Source: Watersipora subatra (lineage: Eukaryota; Bryozoa; Gymnolaemata; Cheilostomatida; Watersiporidae). From it: a stretch of DNA of 64,000 bases. The DNA is taken from assembly GCF_963576615.1 (NCBI RefSeq), contig NC_088711.1:12323869-12387868 (forward strand), read 5' to 3'. The translations under genes were made by a program, and so were the position numbers. A model generated the notes under the pieces. That model was not told the DNA's origin. It worked only from the letters and a program-made list of their open reading frames with translations, and made no database searches. Positions 26,701-34,518 of the stretch are shown here, one piece after another (the stretch's first letter is position 1; every line of letters begins with the position of its first letter).

Positions 26701-29700
26701 GCAGTGTAAGTAAAGGGAATGATGATGATATTTTTTCTAACGGTTCTAATGAGATTATTACAATAATTAATTATAAGTTTGGATGACTACAGAACAATGA
26801 CTACGTAGTACAGATTTTCTAAAAATCTATATAAATATCACAACTTTGTGATATTGTTAGCTATGACGTTTTGAAATGTAAACAAAATTGTGCATTGGTT
26901 TTATATTATTACTATATTAATAATATTGATTATTCTAATAATATCAGTGCATTTTACTTCTAATATTGGCCAATATTGCATTTCTCTTTTTGCAGGAGGA
27001 GAGATATAAACATATAATTTTTTCCTTTCATTATTGCTATTTGTTGTATATAATAACAGCCACACCCATTACAGCTACCATTGCAGTTATCCTATTTGAC
27101 TGCTAGTATTGCATTTCTCAACCATTAGTACCTTTTTCTTTTTTCCAATATCACTTTGGTCATGGGCTGTATGACAGTGGAATTTCTAGTACTTCTAGAG
27201 TTCATAATCCTCTTTCTAGTCTATGCCAAGTCCTTCAGGATTTGAGATTGGTACTAAGATTTATGGCAGTAAAGATATTCCATTCATAAATCAGCCTGTA
27301 CACGCAAAACGTGTAAAACTTGCAACTAGTAATAATGTGTTGTTGTGATAGTTTCCCTAACTTTAGATTGAGAGTAACCATTTGCCAAGCTGATTTTAAC
27401 AGAGGTCTGTAATTTGTTGAGTTGTCCTAGCATGTTTTCTTAAATGTAGCTAGAAGTTCGTGTTGGTTTTCGTACCCAAGCATCTATTTTAGTGTAGCCT
27501 CTTTAGTGCTGGTTCTCTTTGCACTGCAGGCTTTGAAAAGGTACAAGGCTATCTTGATGAGTGTCGCGATGTAGATGAATGTCAGGTTAACTCTGACATT
27601 TGTCAACATGGTCGCTGCGTGAACATCAATGGTGGCTACAGATGTGAATGCTACTCTGGATACACCCCATCAACAACTGGACTCTCATGCGTCGGTATGT
27701 ATCAGGACATGGTGAGCGACTAACATAGTCAGCTGAAGCTTGTCTTACATTCAGTAACTATTACTAACCACTGTATAACTATTACTAATTACTGTATAAC
27801 TATTACTAACTATTGTGTAACTATTACTAACCACTGTGTGACTATTACTAACCACTGTATAATTATTACTAACCACTTTTTAACTATTAATAACCACTCT
27901 GTGACTATTACTAACCACTGTGTAACTATTACTAACTACTGTGTAACTATTACTAACCACTGAGTAAATATTACTAACCACTGCTTAACTATAACTGCTG
28001 ATCTCATTTAGATTCAATCAGTATGTTTATTTTACAATTACTAGGTGATAGTAGTTAGCCATAGTAGATTCATGTTATGTTAAAAAATGAGATATAATAA
28101 TTGTACAGACATTCAGTTTTAACCATCCCAACTTGTTCACACATTTTCCACACGAGTAGCTAGAGACTAACAGTTAGAGAGGCTATATTATTATATTATT
28201 TGTGAAGCTGTACCTTGAAATCCATGTGATCCATAAACAGTCAGTTCAAACAAGAATTTTAATTCCAGTTAAGTTCAAAGACATAATGATAAAACAACTA
28301 TTTTTAGTCTTCAAAATGTGATTTTAAGAAATCTATGTTTACTCTAATTATACAAGCGCCAGAAAACATGATTTTTAACACGATGTATTTTTCATTTCAT
28401 GTCCAAGATAAGTTAGCGAGTTTTGTACATTTTAAGTTGAGCTCAAGTTTTAGTTGTTGCACAACATTGTACTGGAAATGTTTAAATGTCTCTGTGTTGT
28501 TTTTCACAAAGCTAATCTAGGTTGTCAGTTGTTACCATCTATATTGTCTTCTGATTCAGCAAAACATCAAACTATCCGTAGCTGATAATTTGTTATATAA
28601 TCAGCTGGCTGATGGGATGCGCTATTGAATGCTGTTCTATCGATTGCAAAGTTGTCTATTTCCGTGATCACTTCAAGTTGTATCCACCACTGGCATGTCT
28701 TTACTAGCAGAAATTCTACTTTTGTCTGTTTAGACTCTAGAGAGGAAACCTGCTACCACAGGCTAGATGATTTCGGGCAGTGCTTCACCAATTCTAGCCT
28801 TCCAACTGCAACCTACTCAGTCTGCTGTTGCTCGCGAGCCTTAGCATGGAGTAACTCGTGCGTTCGCTGTCCATCTGTTGGAACAAAAGATTACAAGGAT
28901 CTCTGTCTATTTGGGCCAGGCTTCAATAATACCGGACAAGGTGATGCCATGGTACCAATAGCTACCGTTGTAGACTCACTCAGTTGAGTCATGCGTTAAA
29001 ATTGTTTGTCCATGTGTGGAAGTGAGTCCATCTTTTCACTGAGTGTATCCAAGAACTTGTGGTGGTCGACATACCAAATCACATCGATGAACTTGCACAA
29101 AATTTTAGTAGATTTTATTTGAAAGTTTCAGTATGTTTCTATCATTTGTGATTCTTTTTGATGTTTGAGGTTGTCAGACTGACAGGATGTTTCAAGATTA
29201 CAATCGACAAAACATGATCACAGTTAAAACTCTCAGAAGAAAAATACATGCGGAATAATATCACCAGTTGCTATCGGTACTATAGTTGATATTGGCTATT
29301 GCTTTCAAGTTGCAGCATGACGGGTCTCTATTTTGTCAGCTTTTTGTAAATATAATTATACGTCGTAATTTAGCACTTTTGCTTGATCTGAGCATTTTAA
29401 CCCCGATCAAGTTTTGTCGATTTTAATCTGTAAACATCCTGGCAGTCAGATCACCTCAAATATCGAAATCAATCACAAATTATAGACACATACCAATATT
29501 TTTTGATAAAATCTATTAAAATTTTATGTGAGCTCATCATTTAAGGGTCAAAAATGATCTACCATTGTACCATTTACCACCTCACCTAATGGAATCTACC
29601 AATTACAATGACTTGAAGTATGTCTATTCTATCTAATGCGTAAGCATCACAAAAGAGCTAAAGCACTCTAACTACCTGAAAAAACAGCATTTTATGTTGG

Positions 29701-32700
29701 CAGATATAAATGAGTGTCTCCTCATGCCAGATGCGTGTCACAATGGACGATGCCTGAACACCATGGGAAACTATAGGTGTGCATGCAATCCGGGCTTCAA
29801 GGTTGCTGATTCTGGAAAGGAGTGTATTGGTAAGTGTACAGGTCTTAGTCAGTCAACCTCTCCCGAGAACGTAGAGTATATGGCGGAACTAAAGATTGGT
29901 ATATGATGCGAACATTTCTCAAAATTTTATGAGTATTTCTAAGTCTATGTTATTGTCTATTAGATGTAGATGAGTGTGCCCTTAGGCGCTCTCGATGTGG
30001 ATACAAATGTGTCAACACATTTGGGAGCTTTGAGTGTGTCTGCCCAGACGGAGAAAGCCTGTCATATGATGGGAGAACTTGCCATGGTGAGTCTCACTTT
30101 GATGACATTTGCCGACCTCTCACTTAATCAGTTCTGCTAGTACGGGTGGCCATTAAAATGCTGGAACAACCCATGTTTCCTATATTATAGTTTTATGATT
30201 TTACGAGCTGAAATATCTCTAGCTCTGTATATAGCATAGCCTAAGTTGTAACAAATATAAAATAATACATAATATTATTACGAATCTAGCTTTTGATTAA
30301 ACACCCTACTCACTACTTATTCTATTTGTCTGGTTATGTCTGTAGGACTAAATAGATATTTTGGAATCATCTAAACATGCAGTTAGCGTTTCACCAATAG
30401 ATTTTTTCTAGTATGTCAGAAAATTCATGCATAAAGTTCAGCATGGAACATTTGCTACGACAAAACATTCTTGCGCACTGCTCACACTTAATCTAGGCAG
30501 GATTCCTTTGTGGCAAGTTTCTTAACTGATTTATGAAATGTTAAAAAAGAAATATTGCATTAGTCTTTAGGTTCTTTACGATCCCTCATTTATGCACAAA
30601 TTGTTTTGCTTTGAGAATTCTATACCTACGTCTTCATTACTGACACGGGTTTTTCAACAATAAACTTCATAACAGAAGCAAAAGTAGAAATCATAGCAAG
30701 ACAACCCAAAAGAACCCTTCCTAAAAGTTTTACAAGCAGGCAATGTAAAAATATTTCTGTTTGGTGGTTTTATAAATAATGTAATAGTAAAATTATATTG
30801 AAGGAGTGAGTTTAGAGAAGCCTTTATGGCAGCCTTTATGACATAATTATCAGCATTATTGGGCCAATATATTACAAATAGGCATAAACTATCCTGCTGA
30901 TATAATTTACTGTGTAATTCCATAGAACACAAATGTGTTTTAATGACAAGATAATAGTATTAGTATATTTGATATGACAGACATAGATGAGTGTTTCCTG
31001 GGACAGAACCGCTGTCCAATTAATGCTACCTGTGTTAACACTAAAGGAGGTTACCTCTGTCGCTGTCCACCAGGTCACGAGGAGCAGCAGTCCATCTGCA
31101 TTGGTCAGTGTGATAATGAGTTGTATCACATAAAGTAGTAAATTAAAGTTGTCTGCTCCTTACACCCGCAATGTTCACAACAAAACACTTGTATTTATTA
31201 CTGAATAAATTAATACTAATTGTCTATTAAATTTCAATGGCTATCATATTCAAGCATCACAACGGACAAAAAACAATAATTCTCTCAAAGTGATAGTTTT
31301 GTCAAAGCAAGTTAATTCATGATCAATATGTCATATCAAAATCTCAACACCTGACGTAATTGTATGTAGTGATTGCTTGTGTTTTATAGATGTGAACGAA
31401 TGCAGTGATAGAAGTATCTGTGGAAATGCTCGATGTGTAAACACAGCGGGCAGCTACTCATGCGTCTGCCATCGCTATGGAGAAGTTTTTAACCCAAGCA
31501 CTCTTCAATGTGAACGAGGTATGTACTGGGTGTTGTTCATCTTCTTTATATACAAATATGAAATTTTAAATGTTTTCTCTTGAAGGGGTAAAATTACTTT
31601 TATGTCTTATTTGGACTGCATGAATTATAATATTAAAATGCTTTCTTTCATTATTCAAAACTTTATAAAATAAAATACAAAAGTCAGCTTGAAAATCAGA
31701 ACGACCAAATATTTTATTTCATGGAAGGTTTTTCGCAATCATGCCGACAATGAAGGTCAGGTTGATCCATATCCTTGTAATGTTAGCAATTCCTGATTAA
31801 CCTTTTAACAGTTTGCTTCAGCAAAGCTTTGTCATATCATTTAATTAATTACAACAATTTTTTTGGAACAAAAAATGTCAAATGAGGTTTTAAAATGTAA
31901 ATGAGGCATATTAAGGGTAGTTATGACCAGGATTGTTGAGATTCTGTCTACTCTGACATACTGCAGAAGATTTTGACATCATTCTCTCTGTTAACACACC
32001 CTATCTAATAATCAGAGGCTGGCACTTGTAAATAGTGTACCTTGTTTCAATTAGATGGTGGCAAGGGAAGGCTACCCTTGACAACAGGTGCGCCACAAGG
32101 AGGGCATAATCGATATCCAGATGGAGAGAGTCACTGTGTAGATGATGATTGTATGTTTCCATGTGAGCGATACGGTATGCAGTACTACTGCGGATGTCCA
32201 CTCGGCTACCAGCTCGTAGATAAAGGGTAAGTCATCCTTCTACAGACATTTTTAGGAATGAACAAAAAAGTGACAAGTGTAAAACAACAAAACAAAAATA
32301 ATGACAGGTTGCTAAAAATGAGATGCCTCAAAACCTATTCAAGGTGTCAGTCTCTAAAATTCATACTGACAACATTTTTCAATTGTTTTGATTATGAATC
32401 GCTTTTTGGCCAGATTTTTTTTCTCAAATCATTTTGTTTATGAATTGCAACTAGACAATGTAAATTATACTCATTCAAGATAAACACTCATATACACACA
32501 CACCTAATAGCAAGTAATTAAATGATCAAACCTGATGTGATTTCATGATCACTCACGATCACATCGCACATCAACTATCGATGTGATTGGATGATCATAC
32601 CTTACACGACTGGATGATCACTTATATCAGATGTTATTAAATGATCACTCACACCTGAGGTGATCGGATGATTACTCACCGTATAACATTAGATGATCAT

Positions 32701-33407
32701 GCCTGACATGATCTTATGAAACTTTTTCAGAGCAGTGTCTGCTTGAAACTTTCCTTTCAGTTACACCCCTGACGAATATAAAAATTATGCGTTACTACTT
32801 TCTTTGCACATTTTATGTCATCTATTCTTTTTCAAAAACTGGAGAGGCATTATTTTCCAAATGCAAGAATTTTTATTTTAGCCATTGTATCGCCACTATA
32901 AGTCCTCCTGATGAAGAGTACTTTCAAGGTCGGTTACCGCTACCACATGTTCCAAGCATTCAAGGTAATGGACTTCCTTTAGGAGAGGGTTGCTGGTTGT
33001 GTGGCATTAGCCAAGGAGAAATCAATGACCTATCAGCTGCAGTAGCCACGCCATCTCTTTATTTTGGGAGACGAAGACGCTCCGTTAAACACGCTCTATC
33101 AGATGAGCAACTTGAACAAATGTTATTAAGTCCTGCAGAGATTGTCATCAAGTCATCGATGACAAAGGTAAAACAGAAAAATGAGCTGCTCAAGCTGTTA
33201 CAGAATCACAAAAATGCGCAAAAGGAGACCTACCAACTCTTTGGTGATGGTAAAGAAAAGTTTCATGTTAATCGCTACGATGATAAGAGCATTTCCTTGA
33301 CTTTTCAACACAAAGTTGTAAAAAGCCGAGAATATAGATTAGTTCTGGTAGTAAGTTCCTTGAATGATGCACTTCTTTTACCAATTAGTGTGAAGGTAAT
33401 CCCATAG
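2593..33407 (+). CDS. FBN: Fibrillin-family extracellular matrix protein, 3' portion (26 exons)
   Basis: Fibrillins are secreted glycoproteins that polymerise into extracellular microfibrils and hold TGF-beta/BMP complexes. The exons here give, in order: 3 cbEGF, TB, 2 cbEGF, TB, 7 cbEGF, TB, 5 cbEGF, TB, 4 cbEGF, an atypical EGF, and a C-terminal region with an RRRR furin-type site followed by 108 residues. cbEGF domains show D-x-D/N-E-C starts and the hydroxylation/aromatic pattern; TB domains have eight Cys including a CCC triplet. All exons but the last two are symmetric phase 1, and the sum (4247 nt) keeps one frame to the TAG at 33405. TB plus tandem cbEGF also occurs in LTBPs, but the C-terminal furin region is fibrillin-like. 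I see no RGD in the four TB domains. The 5' exons lie outside the window. Confidence 0.92.
2719..4078 (+). other. Fibrillin intron without recognised genes
   Basis: 1.36 kb of AT-rich intron. Apart from a short AT-rich inverted repeat near 3509-3536 (built on ATATTTCATATGAAATAT) I see nothing in it. Confidence 0.6.
4079..4168 (+). CDS. FBN: Fibrillin exon: first part of a split cbEGF
   Basis: 90 nt starting [12 protein letters not shown] and ending at CNQ plus the first base of Gly. The domain is interrupted just after the fifth Cys and completed by the exon at 4625. Splice sites are TTAG and GTAAGC. Confidence 0.88.
4625..4783 (+). CDS. FBN: Fibrillin exon: end of split cbEGF plus one whole cbEGF
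   Basis: 159 nt. It completes the previous domain ([11 protein letters not shown]) and adds a full cbEGF starting [11 protein letters not shown] and ending ACIG, then GTAAGT. Confidence 0.9.
5071..5259 (+). CDS. FBN: Fibrillin exon: TB domain 1
   Basis: 189 nt, phase 1. All eight TB cysteines are present: GSC, MC, the CCC triplet, LC, AC and LC, with the GWG turn after the triplet. Confidence 0.9.
5783..5848. repeat. 16-bp tandem repeat, four copies
   Basis: Four nearly exact copies of CTTCTCAGGGCTCCTA lie in the intron between TB1 and the next cbEGF exon. Confidence 0.9.
5861..5894. repeat. 34-bp perfect palindrome
   Basis: TTTCTATTTCGCTGAAA is followed directly by its exact reverse complement, with no spacer. 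It lies 13 bp after the 16-bp repeat array. Confidence 0.95.
6034..6285. repeat. Imperfect AGT-rich microsatellite
   Basis: About 250 bp of interrupted AGT/AAT trinucleotide units with scattered substitutions, in a fibrillin intron. Confidence 0.85.
6543..6716 (+). CDS. FBN: Fibrillin exon: linker plus cbEGF
   Basis: 174 nt. A Gly/Thr-rich linker of about 18 residues precedes a cbEGF that starts [12 protein letters not shown] and ends VCIG. The linker sits directly after TB1. Confidence 0.9.
7660..7782 (+). CDS. FBN: Fibrillin exon: one cbEGF
   Basis: 123 nt. The domain starts [12 protein letters not shown] and ends NCMG. Its donor is GTCAGT. Confidence 0.9.
8242..8430 (+). CDS. FBN: Fibrillin exon: TB domain 2, first part
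   Basis: 189 nt. It carries seven of the eight TB cysteines, including CCC followed by TVGRGW. The eighth Cys is in the next small exon. Confidence 0.9.
8490..8785. repeat. Degenerate GTGTACCATA-type repeat
   Basis: Many imperfect copies of a GTGTACCATA/GTGTATCAT motif, followed by two copies of about 27 bp containing AGTGTAGCACGCCATGGT. Confidence 0.75.
8984..9034 (+). CDS. FBN: Fibrillin micro-exon: end of TB domain 2
   Basis: 51 nt, 17 residues ([18 protein letters not shown]), phase 1 at both ends. It supplies the last TB cysteine. TB1, TB3 and TB4 are not split this way. Confidence 0.85.
9090..9235. repeat. Polypyrimidine (CT-rich) tract
   Basis: About 145 bp of mainly C and T on the plus strand, rich in CTCTCT and TTTCT, inside an intron. 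Confidence 0.8.
9599..9847 (+). CDS. FBN: Fibrillin exon: two cbEGF domains in one exon
   Basis: 249 nt. The first domain starts [12 protein letters not shown], the second [10 protein letters not shown] and ends SCAG. This is the only exon in the window holding two complete cbEGF domains. Confidence 0.92.
10427..10549 (+). CDS. FBN: Fibrillin exon: one cbEGF
   Basis: 123 nt. The domain starts [11 protein letters not shown] and ends KCLG, followed by GTAAGT. Confidence 0.92.
11030..11595. repeat. 23-bp minisatellite, about 24 copies
   Basis: Unit close to CAGCAGTATATACAGACATAATA, with GTGTATAC and ATACATACA variants. It lies in the intron between two cbEGF exons and creates false Tyr/Cys-rich open frames on the minus strand. 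Confidence 0.95.
11803..11925 (+). CDS. FBN: Fibrillin exon: one cbEGF with a GC donor
   Basis: 123 nt. The domain starts [12 protein letters not shown] and ends RCQG. Keeping the usual length and phase puts the exon end at CCAAG followed by GCATGT, a GC rather than GT donor. Confidence 0.88.
12403..12465 (+). CDS. FBN: Fibrillin exon: first part of a split cbEGF
   Basis: 63 nt. It starts [12 protein letters not shown], ends CKNLY plus the first base of Gly, and is completed by the exon at 19893. Its last five bases and the donor are part of a tandem repeat. Confidence 0.88.
12461..12600. repeat. 20-bp tandem repeat, seven copies, spanning a splice donor
   Basis: Seven in-register 20-bp units of the type CTATGGTAGGTTTCATACCT start exactly at 12461. 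The first unit contains the true exon end (12465) and its GTAGGT donor. Units 2, 4, 5, 6 and 7 keep a TATGGTAG or CATGGTAG donor-like core. Confidence 0.95.
12761..13121. mobile_element. MITE with 17-bp terminal inverted repeats
   Basis: 361 bp beginning AAGCCTGGTTCCCATAT and ending with its exact reverse complement. The interior is visibly richer in GC and CpG than its surroundings and has no coding frame that I recognise. The superfamily is not clear. Confidence 0.75.
13727..14020. repeat. 29-bp minisatellite with ATT-rich tail, about 10 copies
   Basis: Unit TTGGAGGCATTTCATT followed by ATT repeats; the last full copy has one extra ATT. It ends about 40 bp before the 26-bp array and is in the same intron. 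Confidence 0.95.
14060..19338. repeat. 26-bp minisatellite, about 203 copies (5.28 kb)
   Basis: The unit is CCTTTGACAGATCACACAGC followed by ATTTGT. Main variants are ACTTGT and ATTTGA; ATTTGA units occur only before about 16330. Rare GATTAC units occur at 16177, 16775, 16983 and 18076. Register is kept throughout. Variant order repeats at 754 bp (29 units), 208 bp (8 units) and 650 bp (25 units), so there is higher-order duplication. The array fills most of the 7.4 kb intron 12466-19892. Confidence 0.97.
19337..19730. mobile_element. Foldback MITE family A, copy 1
   Basis: It begins ACAAAATTTTAGTAGATTTT directly after the last minisatellite unit and ends TAAAATTTACTAAAATTTG..GCTCAT, roughly the inverse. 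The interior matches copies at 21092-21542 and 29086-29538. Confidence 0.75.
19893..20081 (+). CDS. FBN: Fibrillin exon: end of split cbEGF plus one whole cbEGF
   Basis: 189 nt. It completes the domain begun at 12403 ([14 protein letters not shown]) across a 7.4 kb intron, then adds [16 protein letters not shown]. Confidence 0.9.
20261..20392 (+). CDS. FBN: Fibrillin exon: one cbEGF
   Basis: 132 nt. The domain starts [12 protein letters not shown] and ends KCMG. The loop before the last Cys is slightly longer than in its neighbours. Confidence 0.9.
20647..20883 (+). CDS. FBN: Fibrillin exon: TB domain 3
   Basis: 237 nt, 79 residues. Eight cysteines are present: GFC, RC, the CCC triplet, VC, LC, VC. 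The exon includes a C-terminal extension ([14 protein letters not shown]) that TB2 encodes in a separate micro-exon. Confidence 0.9.
21092..21542. mobile_element. Foldback MITE family A, copy 2
   Basis: The ends are AATTTTAATAGATTTTATC and GATAAAATCTACCAAAATTTT, inverse to each other. The interior includes CTGACTGCCAGGATGTTTCA, shared with copies 1 and 3, and a central part in inverted orientation relative to them. Confidence 0.75.
21698..21752. repeat. Short palindromic tandem repeat
   Basis: Several copies of TTAACATGTTAATTG, itself nearly self-complementary. Confidence 0.9.
22280..22405 (+). CDS. FBN: Fibrillin exon: one cbEGF
   Basis: 126 nt. The domain starts [12 protein letters not shown] and ends LCVG. 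Confidence 0.92.
22436..22772. repeat. 21-bp minisatellite, about 16 copies
   Basis: Unit GAGGTAGCTGACACCACTGTT with small variants, starting 30 bp after the splice donor. Confidence 0.95.
23438..23557 (+). CDS. FBN: Fibrillin exon: one cbEGF
   Basis: 120 nt. The domain starts [11 protein letters not shown] and ends RCAG. At 40 residues it is the shortest whole cbEGF exon here. Confidence 0.92.
23812..24024 (+). CDS. FBN: Fibrillin exon: one cbEGF plus start of a split cbEGF
   Basis: 213 nt. A full domain starts [13 protein letters not shown] and ends HCT. A second begins [12 protein letters not shown], runs to CVCPV plus one base, and is completed at 27530. Confidence 0.9.
24115..24186 (-). 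tRNA. tRNA-Glu (CTC anticodon)
   Basis: 72 nt on the minus strand. The acceptor stem TCCCAGG pairs with the 3' CTGGGA side, with one G-U pair. The A box is TGGTCTAGTGG and the B box GGTTCGATTCC. The anticodon loop CTCTCAC gives CTC. A T-run at plus 24106-24110 lies 5 bp past the 3' end and would stop RNA polymerase III. It lies antisense inside a fibrillin intron. The structure is intact, so I favour a functional gene over a tRNA-derived SINE. Confidence 0.93.
25645..25747. mobile_element. Short MITE with TACCGTAAA ends
   Basis: About 100 bp with inverted ends TACCGTAAATCC and GGTTTTACGGTA. The inner arms (CAATGCCACCTCTATTTGACC against GCGCCATGGCATTCATTTAG) are partly complementary too. Confidence 0.65.
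26571..26830. repeat. 130-bp tandem duplication
   Basis: Two copies of a segment containing GTAAAGG..GATGATATTTTTT..TGACTACGTAGTACAGATT, offset by 130 bp with few differences. Confidence 0.9.
27530..27694 (+). CDS. FBN: Fibrillin exon: end of split cbEGF plus one whole cbEGF
   Basis: 165 nt. It completes the previous domain ([12 protein letters not shown]) and adds [16 protein letters not shown]. Confidence 0.9.
27740..27995. repeat. 21-bp minisatellite, about 12 copies
   Basis: Degenerate unit TAACTATTACTAACCACTGTG, containing the branch-point-like motif TACTAAC in most copies. Confidence 0.9.
28734..28940 (+). CDS. FBN: Fibrillin exon: TB domain 4
   Basis: 207 nt, 69 residues. Eight cysteines are present (ETC, QC, CCC, SC, RC, LC) and the exon ends GPGFNNTGQ. 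It has two NxT/S glycosylation sites. The donor is AAG followed by GTGATG. Confidence 0.9.
29086..29538. mobile_element. Foldback MITE family A, copy 3
   Basis: 453 bp. It starts GATGAACTTGCACAAAATTT and ends AAATTTTATGTGAGCTCATC, nearly exact inverses. It is the best-preserved of three intronic copies. A solo end-like piece occurs at 37857-37882. Confidence 0.8.
29704..29829 (+). CDS. FBN: Fibrillin exon: one cbEGF
   Basis: 126 nt. The domain starts [12 protein letters not shown] and ends ECIG. Confidence 0.92.
29964..30086 (+). CDS. FBN: Fibrillin exon: one cbEGF
   Basis: 123 nt. The domain starts [12 protein letters not shown] and ends TCHG. The intron before it is only 134 bp. Confidence 0.92.
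30981..31103 (+). CDS. FBN: Fibrillin exon: one cbEGF
   Basis: 123 nt. The domain starts [12 protein letters not shown] and ends ICIG, with an NxT site (NAT). Its donor is GTCAGT. Confidence 0.92.
31390..31518 (+). CDS. FBN: Fibrillin exon: last regular cbEGF
   Basis: 129 nt. The domain starts [11 protein letters not shown] and ends QCERG. Confidence 0.92.
32055..32226 (+). CDS. FBN: Fibrillin exon: linker plus atypical EGF
   Basis: 172 nt, entering in phase 1 and leaving in phase 2. A Gly-rich linker is followed by six-Cys EGF spacing ([22 protein letters not shown]) without the DxDEC calcium motif. The sixth Cys is in the next exon (GHC). It resembles the last EGF of fibrillins. Confidence 0.85.
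32515..32708. repeat. Degenerate GATGATCAC repeat
   Basis: Repeated ATGATCACTCAC / GGATGATCA motifs with irregular spacing, in the last fibrillin intron. Confidence 0.75.
32882..33407 (+). CDS. FBN: Fibrillin last exon: C-terminal region with furin site and propeptide
   Basis: 526 nt to a TAG stop. It opens GHC (last Cys of the EGF), then a Pro-rich linker, a CWLCGI motif matching the conserved two-Cys motif before the fibrillin cleavage site, and RRRRS (Arg run at 33069-33080). The 108 residues after the site correspond in position to the fibrillin propeptide, the asprosin region in FBN1. The acceptor at 32881 was chosen because GG plus C restores Gly-His-Cys; the earlier AG at 32758-32760 leads to a stop. 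Confidence 0.88.
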
Positions 33408-34359
33408 GGTTATTATATTTGTTCTGCTGAGAGATCATCATTTCCAATCATTTTACATGTAAACTAATCAGCAATTTTGTGTAATCATATTTTGTGTAAA
33501 CTTTCTATTTAGATAATTCATTTAGATTTAGACCAACTGATTGTAGCTATTCATTGAGTGTTTTATTTCCTAATGTTGTAAATTCTAACAATATAAATAT
33601 ACTACATTAAAAGTTCGTAATATAAAAAGTCATATGAATGAATAATCTAAAATTGAAACTAACAAATTATGCCCTACCAAAACTCTTAAAAAAAATAGAC
33701 CAAAGGTTTTCTGGATATGTTGATGAACATAAACAACAATAGCCACACTATCAAACTTCATAAATTGAATGAAAATATGAACTATCATTTCACACAGGAA
33801 AATAGACGTCAAGATTTTGATAGTTTGTTGTTCGCATCAGACAGTCTCCAGCATCATAGGTTTTCTGAGAATAGGTCTGGGACCAGATACATTAAAAGGC
33901 AGCAACCAGAAAGCGGGATGACCTGTAAAGTAGTAATCATTCAGCATTAACTAGCCATCGGGTATCAATTACAAATTCTATTGTAGTTGACGAGAAAAGA
34001 TGCACATATTTATATGAGATTCATAAGTTGACCATCGCTGGAATCACCACCCTCTTTAGTGGTGGTGGATGTATCAAAGCTTTGGATGATGTGTGAGTGC
34101 TGGCTGTTGGTAAATCCATTACTAAATGTACATAAATAAATTCAAGTACATGATTAAGTACAATTTAAGTACAAGTACACGTTTCAATGTTTTAGGACTT
34201 CAATTTTTGTCATAAATATTCGTGTAAAAATGGGGGCATTTACCAAACCTATGTATGTTCAAGTGTTAGTCCCGTTACAGACATGATATCTGCAGGAATC
34301 TAATGCATTTGTCTCCCTGGAAGGGTAACTAAAGTGGTATGGTGTGTTAAATATATGCA
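33408..34359. other. Convergent intergenic region between fibrillin and ZDHHC
   Basis: About 950 bp between two converging stop codons. Possible fibrillin poly(A) signals are ATTAAA at 33606 and AATAAA near 34134. I recognise no other gene here. Confidence 0.6.
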
Positions 34360-34518
34360 TCAGAACAGCTCGACTGTGAATTTAACTCTGCATAATGCTG
34401 CATACAAACCTTTTCCAAACACTTCAGAGCAGGCCTCAGTAGTAGTGAGTTTTCTTTGTGCACCGTCTTTCCTTATTAGCTGCTCAATCTTAGTGGCATC
34501 TGAGAGTATAGCGCACAC
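34360..34518 (-). CDS. ZDHHC: ZDHHC exon 8 (C-terminal tail)
   Basis: 159 nt, phase 0, ending in TGA. It encodes [14 protein letters not shown], aligning with the segment after TM4 in ZDHHC3/7, then SEVFGK and a short tail. Confidence 0.88.
   Translation of the reverse strand: MCAILSDATKIEQLIRKDGAQRKLTTTEACSEVFGKGLYAALCRVKFTVELF

Larger units (their letters stand above)
24188..27529 (+). other. Long fibrillin intron, mostly unassigned
   Basis: 3.3 kb after the tRNA gene. It holds a short MITE (25645-25747) and a 130-bp tandem duplication (26571-26830), listed separately. I recognise no exon in the rest. Confidence 0.6.

Noticed and set aside
32761..32881. Earlier acceptor for the last fibrillin exon (AG at 32758-32760)
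   Set aside because: That frame runs into TAG at 32879; the acceptor at 32880-32881 restores Gly-His-Cys and the C-terminal region.
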